Of a stretch of 64,000 nt of DNA, positions 7,947 to 17,331 are shown piece by piece. The notes beneath the pieces are model-generated. The model did no database searches. It was not told where the DNA came from and saw nothing but the letters and a program-made list of their open reading frames with translations. The first letter of the stretch is position 1, and every line of letters begins with the position of its first letter. Origin of the DNA: Methanosarcina barkeri MS (GTDB lineage Archaea; Halobacteriota; Methanosarcinia; Methanosarcinales; Methanosarcinaceae); the NCBI RefSeq assembly GCF_000970025.1, contig NZ_CP009528.1, positions 1,537,168-1,601,167 of the forward strand, in the 5' to 3' direction. The translations under genes and the position numbers were made by a program.

Positions 7947-10736
7947 TTAGAGGTGTTGTTCCAGAGTCACATTGGATATAAATCCAGCTTGTGGTTCCAT
8001 GGGTCTAGCAGTGAGATCATACATATAGATATCACTAAAAAAAACATGATCAACGGGTAATCTTTGACGACTATCCTTCTTATATACAATCATGTCTCCA
8101 TAGATATCAGGATCTTGTGCACCTCCGCTAGTGGTAATCTGAGTCTCCTTCTGAGTTGAGAGATCGTACATGTAAACGTCCAGGTTTCCATTTCGATCAT
8201 CCTGCCATACTATCTTATTACCATAAATAGCAGGATAGTATTGACTTGATTTATTGGTAGTAATCTGAGTCTTCTTGGAAGTGGATAAATCGTACATGTA
8301 GATATCGGTGGTGACATCTTCTCTGTGCCACTCTTTCCACACTATCCTGTTACCATAGACGTTAGGGAATGTTGCTTCTCCGTTGGAGGTTATTTGAGTT
8401 TCCTTGGAAGTGGAGAGATCGTACATATAAATATCCGGACTTATGTATCGAAGGTCATCCCAGACTATCAAGTTACCTTCCATATTAATAAATAGAGGTA
8501 TTCCGTTTGAAATTATTCGAGTTTCCTTGGAAGTGGAGAGATCGTACATATAAATACCTTTATTTCTAGTTCGATAATCCATCCACATTATCCTGTCACC
8601 ATATATTTTAGGTCTCTGAGCGCGCCCGCTAGTGCTTATTTGAGTTTTTTTGGAAGTAGATATATTGTACATATAGATATTATACTGTCCATTACGATCA
8701 TCTTGCCATACTATTCTATCACAGTAGAGTGAAGGATATGTCTGATTTGATTCATTAGCAGTGATCCTGGTTTCTCTGGAAGTGGAGAGATCGTACATGT
8801 AGATATCGTAGTTTCCGTTGCGAAGGTCTTGCCATACTATTCTGTTACCATAGATATCAGGATTGGATGCTAATTCGCTGGTTGTAATCCGGATCTCATT
8901 TTCTGTAAGTACAATTATTGTATCAGTTTTTGAGGTAGTGCCATAAGCATTTCTTACTGTCAGGTTAACAGTATGGATTCCTGGCGTTGTAAATGTATAA
9001 ACAGGATTTACATCGGTTGAGTCTGTTTTTCCATTATTGTCGAAGTCCCATACCCTTGACGTTGCATTTTGAGAAGTGTCATTAAACTTTACCGTCAGGG
9101 GAGCATAACCCTCGATAATGTTACTACTAAAATTTGCATCGGGGGCTTTTGGATCGATAACAACTATGTAATTTGGCATTGTCGCTGTACTATTACCCAC
9201 AAAATTTCCTACGGTAAGATTTACTGTGTAAATCCCTGGTTTTGTAAATGTGTGGATTGCATTCGTGGTGTGTTTTGAATAAATGCCATCGCCAAAATCC
9301 CAATACCAGGAAATAGGTTCTTCGCCTTTACTTGTAGCTTTGCCAATAATTCTACCATAGAAATACACCATTAGAGGTGCTTTTCCAGAGGTTACATTAG
9401 CATAAAAATCTGCCACTGGTGGTTGTGGAGGAGTTACTGTAATATAATTCGGTTTCGTTACCGTACTATTGCCGGCTTCATTTGTAACTGTTAAAGTAAC
9501 GTTATACACCCCTGGGTTTGTAAACGTATGGGTTGCATTCATGGCATGTTTTGAGTAAATACCGTCGCCAGTGTCCCAATGCCAGGAAGTTGGTACTCCA
9601 CCAGTGCTGGTATCAGTGAATAATACCGTTAGAGGTGCTATTCCGGAAGTCACATTGGATGTAAACCCAGCTTGTGATTCTATGGGTCTAGCAGTGAGAT
9701 CATACACATAGATATCACAAAAATAACCATCGCCAGGGGGCAATCTTTGACGATTATCTCTATACACTATCCTGTCTCCGTAGATATCAGGTCCCATTGC
9801 ACTTCCACTGGTGGTAATCTGAGTCTCCTTTTGAGTTGAGAGATTGTACATGTAAATATTGTAGTTTCCGTTGTGGTGGTTCTGCCACACTATCCTATCA
9901 CCATAGATAGCTGGAGGCGAACCTGACGAGGACTGTCCGTTGTAAGAGATCCGGCTTTCTTTCTCAGTTGAGAGGTTATACATGTAGACATCCCCTCTTC
10001 CACCAGTAAAGTCTGAATTGCGACTACCCTGCCATACTATCCTATCACTGTAGATCACGGGAGCATATGCTCTTCCGATAGTATTGATCATAGTTTCCTT
10101 CTTAGTGGAAAGGTCATAAATGCAAATACTATCTCTGCTAATGGAATTGTTATTTTTATCTATAATAGTTCCATTGTCCCCGTAACCCACCCACACTATT
10201 TTGTTTTCATATATTGAAGGGTTACTTGCAGATCCTCTTGTGGTTATCTGAGTTTGTGTATGAGTGGAAATATTGTACATGTAGACATCAGTCTTGTAGT
10301 TGCGTTCCTCAGCCCACACAATAATATCACCGTAAATATCAGGAACACAATAGGACAAATTCTCTGTGATTAGTGAACTTGTAGAATTAAGTGTATCATA
10401 CACGTAAAGTCTGACCCTAACTGGATTCTCATTTCCATTATAAAGACAGTATACAATTTTATTATCATAAATAGCAGGACGTGCTACGTAATAATAATGT
10501 TCAGGCATGGTAATTATAGTATCATTTCCGGTTTTTAGGTCATAAAGATGAATTTTGTCCCAATATGACCACACCACTTTCTCACCGTAAATAGAAGTCT
10601 CTCCATTTACTCCAATATCCTCTGAGAGCTTAATTTCCTGGGCAGCTAACGTTACAGCTGAGTTTGAAACAAAAAATACGAAAAATAATGCCATTAACAC
10701 TAAAGGTATTGAATGTAACTTTTCCTTATTTGCCAT
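7947..10736 (-). CDS. Exported TolB-like propeller and PKD-domain surface protein, C-terminally truncated
   Basis: 929 residues with a signal peptide (hydrophobic segment about 12-32, ending VTLAAQE). Residues about 35-345 are repeated blades of the type IYGDRIVWQ...IYMYNLSTQKETQIT, a TolB/WD40-like propeller. Three PKD domains follow (about 350-610; motifs WHWDTGDG, WYWDFGDG and RVWDFDNNGK), then a second propeller (about 615-910). The protein ends abruptly at GFISNVTLEQHL, where a one-base deletion removes a further PKD domain (see 7659-7946). Such proteins are typical of the Methanosarcina cell envelope and may serve adhesion or matrix contact. It is divergent from the related gene at 11097. 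Many N-x-S/T sequons suggest glycosylation. Confidence 0.85.
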   Translation of the reverse strand: MANKEKLHSIPLVLMALFFVFFVSNSAVTLAAQEIKLSEDIGVNGETSIYGEKVVWSYWDKIHLYDLKTGNDTIITMPEHYYYVARPAIYDNKIVYCLYNGNENPVRVRLYVYDTLNSTSSLITENLSYCVPDIYGDIIVWAEERNYKTDVYMYNISTHTQTQITTRGSASNPSIYENKIVWVGYGDNGTIIDKNNNSISRDSICIYDLSTKKETMINTIGRAYAPVIYSDRIVWQGSRNSDFTGGRGDVYMYNLSTEKESRISYNGQSSSGSPPAIYGDRIVWQNHHNGNYNIYMYNLSTQKETQITTSGSAMGPDIYGDRIVYRDNRQRLPPGDGYFCDIYVYDLTARPIESQAGFTSNVTSGIAPLTVLFTDTSTGGVPTSWHWDTGDGIYSKHAMNATHTFTNPGVYNVTLTVTNEAGNSTVTKPNYITVTPPQPPVADFYANVTSGKAPLMVYFYGRIIGKATSKGEEPISWYWDFGDGIYSKHTTNAIHTFTKPGIYTVNLTVGNFVGNSTATMPNYIVVIDPKAPDANFSSNIIEGYAPLTVKFNDTSQNATSRVWDFDNNGKTDSTDVNPVYTFTTPGIHTVNLTVRNAYGTTSKTDTIIVLTENEIRITTSELASNPDIYGNRIVWQDLRNGNYDIYMYDLSTSRETRITANESNQTYPSLYCDRIVWQDDRNGQYNIYMYNISTSKKTQISTSGRAQRPKIYGDRIMWMDYRTRNKGIYMYDLSTSKETRIISNGIPLFINMEGNLIVWDDLRYISPDIYMYDLSTSKETQITSNGEATFPNVYGNRIVWKEWHREDVTTDIYMYDLSTSKKTQITTNKSSQYYPAIYGNKIVWQDDRNGNLDVYMYDLSTQKETQITTSGGAQDPDIYGDMIVYKKDSRQRLPVDHVFFSDIYMYDLTARPMEPQAGFISNVTLEQHL

Positions 10737-11096
10737 TTATTTACCCTCAACACACCTCATTAAAAAAATATAATTACTGACCGTTTTTCAATAATTTTTA
10801 CTATTTCCTTTGAATTTCAATCTGTGATTGACTGAATACTCTAAATATGATGACAATTTAGAGTTGTCAAAAACACAACTACTTCAAATAAAAATGAAAA
10901 ACACAATCAGTAATTGTAGTTAAAACAAAATAATTGCAAATAACGCCTGCCTAATGTAGATTCTATCCGTCCTATCCGAAAACCAATAATCAAATATTGA
11001 AAAAGTAAGTACTTTCCTTCAATTGTTTTTCTCCCTTTTCCCCCATATTGCTAATGATCAGCAATGTTGATGTAGTTTTCCAGTATTATATCCTTT
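10737..11096. other. Divergent promoter region of two propeller genes
   Basis: 360 AT-rich bases between two divergent surface-protein genes. Both promoters must lie here. No palindrome or strong repeat is evident. Confidence 0.5.
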
Positions 11097-12089
11097 ATGG
11101 GGATTAATGTGGGAAACAAAATAATACATCTGGTATTTGTTTTGATTTTTCTTACAAGTTTTACATCAATAGCAAACGCTGGCAAAGAGACTATGCTCGT
11201 AAGTTGGAGGCTAACGTTGAGTCCATCGATCTATGGCAACGTTGTTACATGGGCTGATACTTTTGGTAACGGAGTTTTCATGTATAACTTGACTACCGGA
11301 AACATAACCGGGATAGGACGTGCGGATAGTAGCTCATCTATTCATGGAGATAAAATTACATGGTGGGATGATGGAAACATAACTGTGTATAACATTTCCA
11401 CTGGCAAAAAAATGGAAATTGTTAACGCAAGTACACCAGCGATCTATGGTGATAATGTCGTGTACGTAAGGTCAAAATATACTGACGGTCAGCCTGCCTA
11501 TTCTCAAAATGCTGAGTATAATAGTTTGTATTTATACAATCTCAGCACCAATGAAGAAACTCAAATAACTCCATATGAGCATGCCTATTTTGATCCTGCA
11601 ATTTACGGAAATAAGATTGTATGGAAACGGTCAACTCAAGTAAATCCAGGCGAATGGAGTGCAAACATTTCCATATATGACATACCTACAAAGAGAGTAA
11701 GCGACATCAGTAGAAGTGGTAAAGCAGAGGACGGTAAAATTTATGGAAATATTGTCGTGTGGACAGAAAACCAAAATGGATCAAGGTATGTCTATATGCG
11801 AGATATTGCCAAGCACAAAACACGTCAAGTAACATTTGATGGCTATCCGATCAGTCTAGATGTATATGGTGATAGAATAGTGTGGGAAAGAGCATACTGG
11901 GTAGGAAACAACTTCTCAAGTGACATTTATATGTACAATATCTCAACTAATAAGACAACTCGTATTACAAGCAGCACTTATGCAAGAGAGCCTGCAATTT
12001 ACGACGATAAAGTTGTATATGTAGACACACGAAATAACCCAGAATACCAGGAAAACAGAGATATATATTTGTATAATATTTCAGCTTGA
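11097..12089 (+). CDS. Exported single-propeller protein related to the neighbouring surface protein
   Basis: 330 residues with a signal peptide (about 8-28, ending SIANA-GKE). Six or so blades with SIYGNVVTWAD, AIYGNKIVWKR, DVYGDRIVWER and DIYMYNISTNKTTRIT match the first propeller of the divergent protein at 7947-10736, so the pair probably arose by duplication. It lacks PKD domains and a membrane anchor and stops right after DIYLYNISA, so it may be a short secreted form or a truncated gene. The ATG at 11097 precedes the signal peptide; no good ribosome binding site is visible. Confidence 0.8.
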   Translation: MGINVGNKIIHLVFVLIFLTSFTSIANAGKETMLVSWRLTLSPSIYGNVVTWADTFGNGVFMYNLTTGNITGIGRADSSSSIHGDKITWWDDGNITVYNISTGKKMEIVNASTPAIYGDNVVYVRSKYTDGQPAYSQNAEYNSLYLYNLSTNEETQITPYEHAYFDPAIYGNKIVWKRSTQVNPGEWSANISIYDIPTKRVSDISRSGKAEDGKIYGNIVVWTENQNGSRYVYMRDIAKHKTRQVTFDGYPISLDVYGDRIVWERAYWVGNNFSSDIYMYNISTNKTTRITSSTYAREPAIYDDKVVYVDTRNNPEYQENRDIYLYNISA

Positions 12090-12095
12090 AATTCT

Positions 12096-12124
12096 TAAGG
12101 CGAAAGCCTCTTTTTCTTTTTAGG
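12096..12124 (+). terminator. Hairpin plus T tract after the propeller gene
   Basis: AGGC-GAAA-GCCT with the stable GNRA-type loop gaaa, then ctttttctttttag, seven bases after the stop codon at 12089. The T-rich tail fits archaeal termination. Confidence 0.65.
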
Positions 12125-12818
12125 ACGGAGTATAAAGCTAGAAAGTCCTCAGCTAAGCGGTAGTTGCAAATATTTCTCATTTTCTTCTTTTAATTTCTGA
12201 CAATAAACATGGAGTATTTATCAATTTAAATGACAAGATAGAATATATATGAGTTAGGTTTGAGGAAATTAGAAATTTAGAGTGCAGAAAAAATAAAAGA
12301 AAAATGCATCAGTGTTTATTTACTTAACCTAAATTTTTTCTCATGACCCGTGGCGTTCTTTTACGTAATTTCAGTGATTGTTCGCAAATTCCCTGCGAAC
12401 TTTGGGTTTCTTTAAAGGATTCTTCTCGAGTTATTTTATCAAGCTCCATACAATAAGAACTCTTCAAAAAGTTAACAGTGAAATGTTGTAAAAGTTGGTT
12501 ATTATCTAATATTCAATTGATAGTGTTTCCAAAATGAGTTTAGCATTTTCAATTCTTTTTATTTTTCAACTAAGTTAGTTCACTGGAGTAGATTTGACTT
12601 AGTACATAAAATACCAACCACAAACTAATGAACTACTTGACTATTTGAATGCATATAATAGGGTTTGTCATAAGTAAGTCAAAAGGAGAGCAACTAGATA
12701 CTACAGTCTTGACCGCATTTACTTATAGCTTTTCCGGAAAGGAAAATTGATCAAACTTTAGAGAGATTCTAGATAATTTTTTATTAGTCATTATTCAATT
12801 AGAAGTGTGGTTTAAATT
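12125..12818. other. Spacer with a gene fragment
   Basis: About 700 AT-rich bases upstream of the HEPN gene. Apart from the DUF3795 fragment at 12376-12426 nothing recognisable is present. Confidence 0.5.
12376..12426 (+). pseudogene. Fragment of a DUF3795 gene
   Basis: The stretch gattgttcgcaaattccctg and the following 27 bases match 6430-6476 of the DUF3795 gene with one mismatch, and translate as DCSQIPCELWVSLKD. Flanking bases do not match. It is a short, isolated copy, so it is either a remnant of a second DUF3795 gene or a small copied patch. Confidence 0.75.
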
Positions 12819-14195
12819 ATGATTGACAAACAAGACAATTTGAGTTCAGCAGATCGCGAAATCCGTGAAAGTTTTCAAAATTTAATACTAGAAGTTTTAT
12901 CTATTTTACCAAAATATATTCAAAATAGAGAGGACATCCCAATACGTGAGACTCTGAAAGTAGTACCTCTTCATAATGGCTACCAAGAAAAATCACATAA
13001 AGTTTATGATCTTATTTCTGTTATTCCTAATATATACTCTTTAAAAACTTATAACCATTGTCTTCAACTTGTTTCTGAGAATAAACAACTAAGACCACAC
13101 AGTTGCAGTTACTTTGTTATTTTATCGTCTTTTATCCGAGACTACTTAGAGGGAGTTAATCCAGAAAAAGTCGATTTCGACCAAAAGAAATTCGATTACA
13201 TTTTTGAAGAATACATAGATTCATTACTTTCAAAGGATTATGAATCCGTTTCTATTTGTCCTCTAATAGGGTTTGAAAGTGACACCGAAAGCATCACACT
13301 TGACGAAGGTTTGAGTATTAGAAAAATAACACCTGATGAGCTTAACGAAATATGGGATCTCATCTCATCTTTTGATCAAAACTCAGTTAGTTTCAAAGAT
13401 AAGTTAAAGAGTACTAAATACGTGATTGAACAGCTTTCGATAAAAACTAAAAGTTCTGATATTCATTCTGACTATGACTTAATTTCATTTGTAATTTTAG
13501 CTATGAGGCTCTTAAAAAGTGATAAATTCTGGGCTAATCGTAGATCTGATAAGCTACTATTACCTTGGAAGAAGAAATTGTCTAGTATCCACGGCATCAC
13601 CAATTATGATAATCCATTGTTAAACTCTTACCATTATTTTCTAAGTAAAGAGGAAATAACTGATTTGAGAAGAACGTATATTCTGGTAAAAAATTCTGAT
13701 AAAATAATATCTGCGCAAAAGGATAAATCTATTTCAAGATCTATTGAGTGGTTCAACAGATATTTCTATGAATTTAATATCGAACATAGGTTTATTTTCC
13801 TTATGTTGTTAATGGAATCTTTATGCTCATCAGAAGGCGAAAAAACTGAAATTCTATATAAATTATCAAACCGAATTTCTTTAATTATCGGAAGAAATGA
13901 TGAAGATATAATTTCCATTGCTAAATGCGTCAAGAAGCTATATGGTAAGCGAAGTGAAATTATTCACGGTAGTTCCTTGGTAGTAGAAGAAAAGTATGTA
14001 ACAAAGGCAGAAGAATATTCTCGAAGGTTACTTAATATGTTTCTTCTTTTCTCGTCAAACGGGTACACTAAAAATGATATTTTTAACCTTGTAAACCATG
14101 CTATTGTATCAAAAAGTTATAGGGAAGAATTGGATAGAATTGTTAGACCTGAAGAGAATCTGAAGAAATATGGGCTATGTAAAGAAAGCTTGTGA
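12819..14195 (+). CDS. HEPN-domain protein, ApeA-like
   Basis: 458 residues, no signal peptide or membrane segment. The C-terminal 130 residues form a HEPN-type helical domain: FIFLMLLMESLCSSEGEKTE, then KKLYGKRSEIIHGSSL, containing R378-x4-H383, the RNase motif of HEPN proteins. The arrangement, a long N-terminal region of unknown fold followed by this HEPN domain with the phrase (Y/R)..RS..IHG, fits the ApeA-like HEPN family, one member of which acts in abortive phage defence in bacteria. No partner toxin, antitoxin or other defence gene is adjacent. The gene is AT-rich and isolated. The family placement rests on motif and layout, the defence role on analogy. Confidence 0.6.
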   Translation: MIDKQDNLSSADREIRESFQNLILEVLSILPKYIQNREDIPIRETLKVVPLHNGYQEKSHKVYDLISVIPNIYSLKTYNHCLQLVSENKQLRPHSCSYFVILSSFIRDYLEGVNPEKVDFDQKKFDYIFEEYIDSLLSKDYESVSICPLIGFESDTESITLDEGLSIRKITPDELNEIWDLISSFDQNSVSFKDKLKSTKYVIEQLSIKTKSSDIHSDYDLISFVILAMRLLKSDKFWANRRSDKLLLPWKKKLSSIHGITNYDNPLLNSYHYFLSKEEITDLRRTYILVKNSDKIISAQKDKSISRSIEWFNRYFYEFNIEHRFIFLMLLMESLCSSEGEKTEILYKLSNRISLIIGRNDEDIISIAKCVKKLYGKRSEIIHGSSLVVEEKYVTKAEEYSRRLLNMFLLFSSNGYTKNDIFNLVNHAIVSKSYREELDRIVRPEENLKKYGLCKESL

Positions 14196-14396
14196 ACTGT
14201 AAATTCAAGAAATTACTTGTAATATACTAAAATTCTTTTTTATTAAAGTCGATTTAATTTGCTGATTAATGTGGTAATTTCAAAGAGCACAACTCCCTTT
14301 ATTCAGTGAATTGCATCACTCCTTACCTTCTTTTATAATTTTTATTTCAGCCCTTACGATTACTTTCTTACTTTGGTAGAGTTCATACCCACAATT

Positions 14397-15374
14397 TCAC
14401 TTGTTACTTTCTGCCGGACACGATGTATGATCAGTAAACCAGAAACACCTTTCACATCCCAAACACGTATTTACAGGCTCGCTGTTTATCACATGATTCG
14501 CAAATTCAGGGTCAGTTAACATACCCCTGCCAACAGCAACAAGATCCACATAATCATTTTCAATTAAGAACCGTACCTGTTCTTCATTGCGGATTTCATT
14601 GACTGCGATAACGGGAATCTTTACTTCTTTTTTGATCTTACAGCCGCTATAGGTTATAGGACTGCAAATGAAACCGTCTGGAACCGGGTTTGTTGGGGGC
14701 TGCATGCCAAATGAAATGTGCAGTAAATCAATACCGGCTTTCTCAAAGGCTTTGGCTGCTTCAACGCCGTCCTTGCTTTCCGGCAGATGCTCACCCATGC
14801 GCACACTAACAATGAAATTTTTAGGAGTGTTGTTTCGAATCTCCGGCAAAATTTGTGTTAAAACTCTTGCCCTGTATAGAACGTCGCCGCCGTACTTATC
14901 AGTTCGGCGATTGTAAGAGGCATCAAGAAACTTACATAAGGTAAATCCGTGTGCAAAATTAAATTCAACGCCGTCAAACCCTATTTCACAGGCACGAATA
15001 GCCGCACGCTTCATATTTTTTTGCATCGAATGAATTTCTTCGGTTGACAATTCGTTAATATCCATATTGCCGCAATGAAGCTGCATCATTACTGTTGCAC
15101 CATATTCATGGCAGTTGCTCGCAATTTGCTTTAAAGCTGAGATATCACCTGCCGACCACATACCTGTTGAATCTATAGCCCCAAAAACGCTGGTCGCCTG
15201 TACGATGATAAGGCCGGCACCGCCTTTTGCACGTTTCGTATAATGTTCAATGTGCTGCTTGCCATAGTAAGAGCCATTGTCCCCATGAAAGGAAAAAGTA
15301 ACCATAGGAGGCATCACAATTCGGTTTTTTATGTGATTCCCACGAATCACTAATTCATCTGTTATCTCAGTCAT
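14397..15374 (-). CDS. NADH:flavin oxidoreductase, Old Yellow Enzyme family
   Basis: 325 residues forming an FMN-binding TIM barrel. Seen: RIVMPPMVTF at the N-terminus, GGAGLIIVQAT, FDGVEFNFAHGF...FLDASYNRRTDKYGGD (the family phrase is HGAHGYLL..FLSP..N.R.D.YGG), VSVRMGEHLPE, and AVGRGMLTDPEFA near the C-terminus. The C-terminus has C304, C307, C310 and C319, resembling the Fe-S cluster ligands of the 2,4-dienoyl-CoA reductase/trimethylamine dehydrogenase branch, but the second flavin/NAD domain of those enzymes is absent. It probably reduces an activated C=C bond of unknown identity. The gene is isolated; the upstream 337 bases to 15711 show no gene. Confidence 0.85.
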   Translation of the reverse strand: MTEITDELVIRGNHIKNRIVMPPMVTFSFHGDNGSYYGKQHIEHYTKRAKGGAGLIIVQATSVFGAIDSTGMWSAGDISALKQIASNCHEYGATVMMQLHCGNMDINELSTEEIHSMQKNMKRAAIRACEIGFDGVEFNFAHGFTLCKFLDASYNRRTDKYGGDVLYRARVLTQILPEIRNNTPKNFIVSVRMGEHLPESKDGVEAAKAFEKAGIDLLHISFGMQPPTNPVPDGFICSPITYSGCKIKKEVKIPVIAVNEIRNEEQVRFLIENDYVDLVAVGRGMLTDPEFANHVINSEPVNTCLGCERCFWFTDHTSCPAESNK

Positions 15375-15711
15375 TTTATTTTCCCGCTAATTTCTTTTTT
15401 CTGGGGTTAGTGAATTTTAATGAATTCCCTTGATCTCTTCCTATATGATTTTTGCCACAAAAATTCCGAGAATGAGAAACATGGTCACATTTTTGTAGAA
15501 TTCTCTATTTATCTACTAACAAAATATCTAACTATCTATCAAAATATCTAACAAAAGATGTTTAATAAATCAAAAAAAACTCACAGTAAAGAATCGGGAA
15601 ACCTGAATAACACTATTTGAGTATCTACTGTAACTTGCTTGAATTTAAAATCTATGTAGAGGACGAATAATTTGCAAAAGCCTGGAAATCAATTATAATT
15701 TCACTTTCAAG
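15375..15711. other. Spacer, nothing seen
   Basis: AT-rich, with a short run of imperfect aaaatatctaac repeats near 15520-15555. Confidence 0.5.
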
Positions 15712-16089
15712 TTAGTTTGGCTCGGCAATTATTCTAATTATATTCAAAATCTCGGGTTCAAAAGGATTTACCATAAATCCCATAGCGCCTATTTTTAGAG
15801 ATTCTGTTATGATGATCTGCTGTCCGAGAGAGGAAAACATTGCCATTTTTGCTTCCTGGTCTATGATACGAAACTTGTTTAACAAATTTTTCCAATTCAT
15901 ATTGTTTGGCACGTTATCCGGCGCTATTATGTCCATTAAAACGAGGTCTGGTTTTACCTCCATATATTTTTCAATGGCTTCATCGTCGTCAGCCACTTCG
16001 GCAACTACTTCATGCCCATGTTTAAAAAGTGTATCCCGGATCGCTATTCGCATGAACTCAGCATCTTCTACGATCATAACTCGTGCCAT
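15712..16089 (-). CDS. Stand-alone response-regulator receiver domain with altered switch Lys
   Basis: 125 residues, CheY-like. The acidic pair E8-D9 and phospho-acceptor Asp53 in LVLMDI are present, as is Ser in MFSSLGQQ. The nearly invariant Lys before Pro-Phe (usually KPF) is Asn108 (VNPFEPE). The loop after Asp53 carries an expanded NVPNNMNWKN stretch in place of the usual MPxMDG. Loss of the Lys generally impairs phosphorylation-driven switching, so this domain may be inert or signal differently. No histidine kinase or output domain is nearby. The ATG at 16089 starts immediately before the first strand. Confidence 0.85.
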   Translation of the reverse strand: MARVMIVEDAEFMRIAIRDTLFKHGHEVVAEVADDDEAIEKYMEVKPDLVLMDIIAPDNVPNNMNWKNLLNKFRIIDQEAKMAMFSSLGQQIIITESLKIGAMGFMVNPFEPEILNIIRIIAEPN

Positions 16090-16810
16090 TTACAATTCCT
16101 TCTTTTTATTTTTATAAAGATAATTATGTTATTTCCATGTTTTTCACTCATGCTTTTTTAGTCGAGTACTCCTCAGGTTATCTATAAATAAAAACTTACT
16201 CGTAAATTTTACGAAATAAACGACGTTGTACTTTATTAATTTTTTCGTTCAAAACTGATAAAGAGTATGTCTGATCTTCCTGTAATTGTGCCACTATTTC
16301 GAACTACTGGTTTCAGGAAAACGTATTTTATCAACACAATCCTATTCCACGCATTCACTACTGTGAATCTCAACCAAAAATTTAACATTAACAACACTGG
16401 CAAAAGAAAACTATTGGAACCAGTGAGTGGTATAGAACCAGAGTTAGTATAAATTCATGGAGATCAAACTTTGTCCGGCGAAGAACGACTATTTGATTTG
16501 ATCTTAAAACTCTAAATTATTTATTTAGATCTCTTATAAGTTTAGATCTCTTGTAAGTAACTAATCGGGCTTTTGGATTTTGAACTCTGATTGTTAATTT
16601 TATACGCGACTTAATTCCAAACTTTACAATTTCTAAACATCAATATAAGTTGTACTACCAAAGTCTCTAACAATTAATACTTTAGTTGACTTGATTAAAA
16701 ATTAACACTTTAGTTGACTCAATTAAAAATTGATTACTGAAGTTAAGCAGTGTACTAGAAAAATCATACTTTGAAGTTGTAATGCCAGCAACAATACCGA
16801 AATTAAATCA

Positions 16811-16829
16811 AGTTTTGGGATGAGCTCTT
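16811..16829. repeat. Solo end of the MITE-like element
   Basis: agttttgggatgagctctt matches the inverted end shared by the elements at 20195, 40477 and 59778. No matching left end was found within 150 bases upstream. Confidence 0.5.
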
Positions 16830-16957
16830 TATGTAGAGGAATATAAATGTAAACTGTTCTGTCATTTTATGTTACAGCATAATTCCTTTGTTTAATGGGT
16901 ATACGAAAGCGGGAATATTTGATGGAAATACAAAAGCTGGAGTATGAATAAAATTAT

Positions 16958-17107
16958 ATGAAAATTGAAGACTACATAGCTAATTTTCAAATACCTAAGT
17001 ACCTCTATTATATGGATAGTGCGGCAACAAGTCTTATTCCTGAGCTTTAATAACTGCAATGAACGAGTATGACGAAAATACCACGCGTGGAAAGAGTAAG
17101 AAATAAG
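16958..17107 (+). pseudogene. N-terminal fragment of a SufS/Csd-like aminotransferase
   Basis: The translation MKIEDYIANFQIPKYLYYMD continues SAATSLIPEL and stops at 17048; one base out of frame it resumes LITAMNEYDENTTRGKSKK. The phrase YYMDSAATS..PE..I.AMNEY is the N-terminal signature of cysteine desulfurase/selenocysteine lyase (D.AATS..P). The active-site half of the gene is missing. Confidence 0.65.
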
Positions 17108-17165
17108 TAATCGCAATCTTTCCAAAGGATAAGGAATGAGTAATTTACTGCAGGATGATTCCTAA

Positions 17166-17245
17166 TGTCGAGTCAAACACAAAATGTCGTATAAAATCGA
17201 TTGTAATTATTCGGGGCCATTGAATCCTTGATAATTGACTCGACA
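17166..17245. promoter_or_regulatory. 11-base inverted repeat upstream of thiM
   Basis: TGTCGAGTCAA (17166-17176) and TTGACTCGACA (17235-17245) are perfect inverted copies separated by 58 bases. The right arm ends 86 bases before the thiM start. It may be a two-site operator or a stem in the leader RNA. It does not show the conserved core of a TPP riboswitch. Confidence 0.5.
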
Positions 17246-17331
17246 CTAGTTACAATAATTTGATATAAATCTCTGGCACAAGTTGTCAGTATGCGGATAA
17301 ATCGTGTTTTAAAACGTTTTTGAGGAATTCT

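Larger units (their letters stand above)
16090..17331. other. Long spacer with relics upstream of thiM
   Basis: About 1.2 kb with no intact gene. It contains a solo right end of the MITE-like element (16811-16829), a cysteine-desulfurase fragment (16958-17107) and an inverted repeat (17166-17245), each listed separately. Confidence 0.6.

Noticed and set aside
17180-17331. TPP riboswitch upstream of thiM
   Set aside because: I could not find the conserved CTGAGA and ACCTGA cores; only the inverted repeat is supported.
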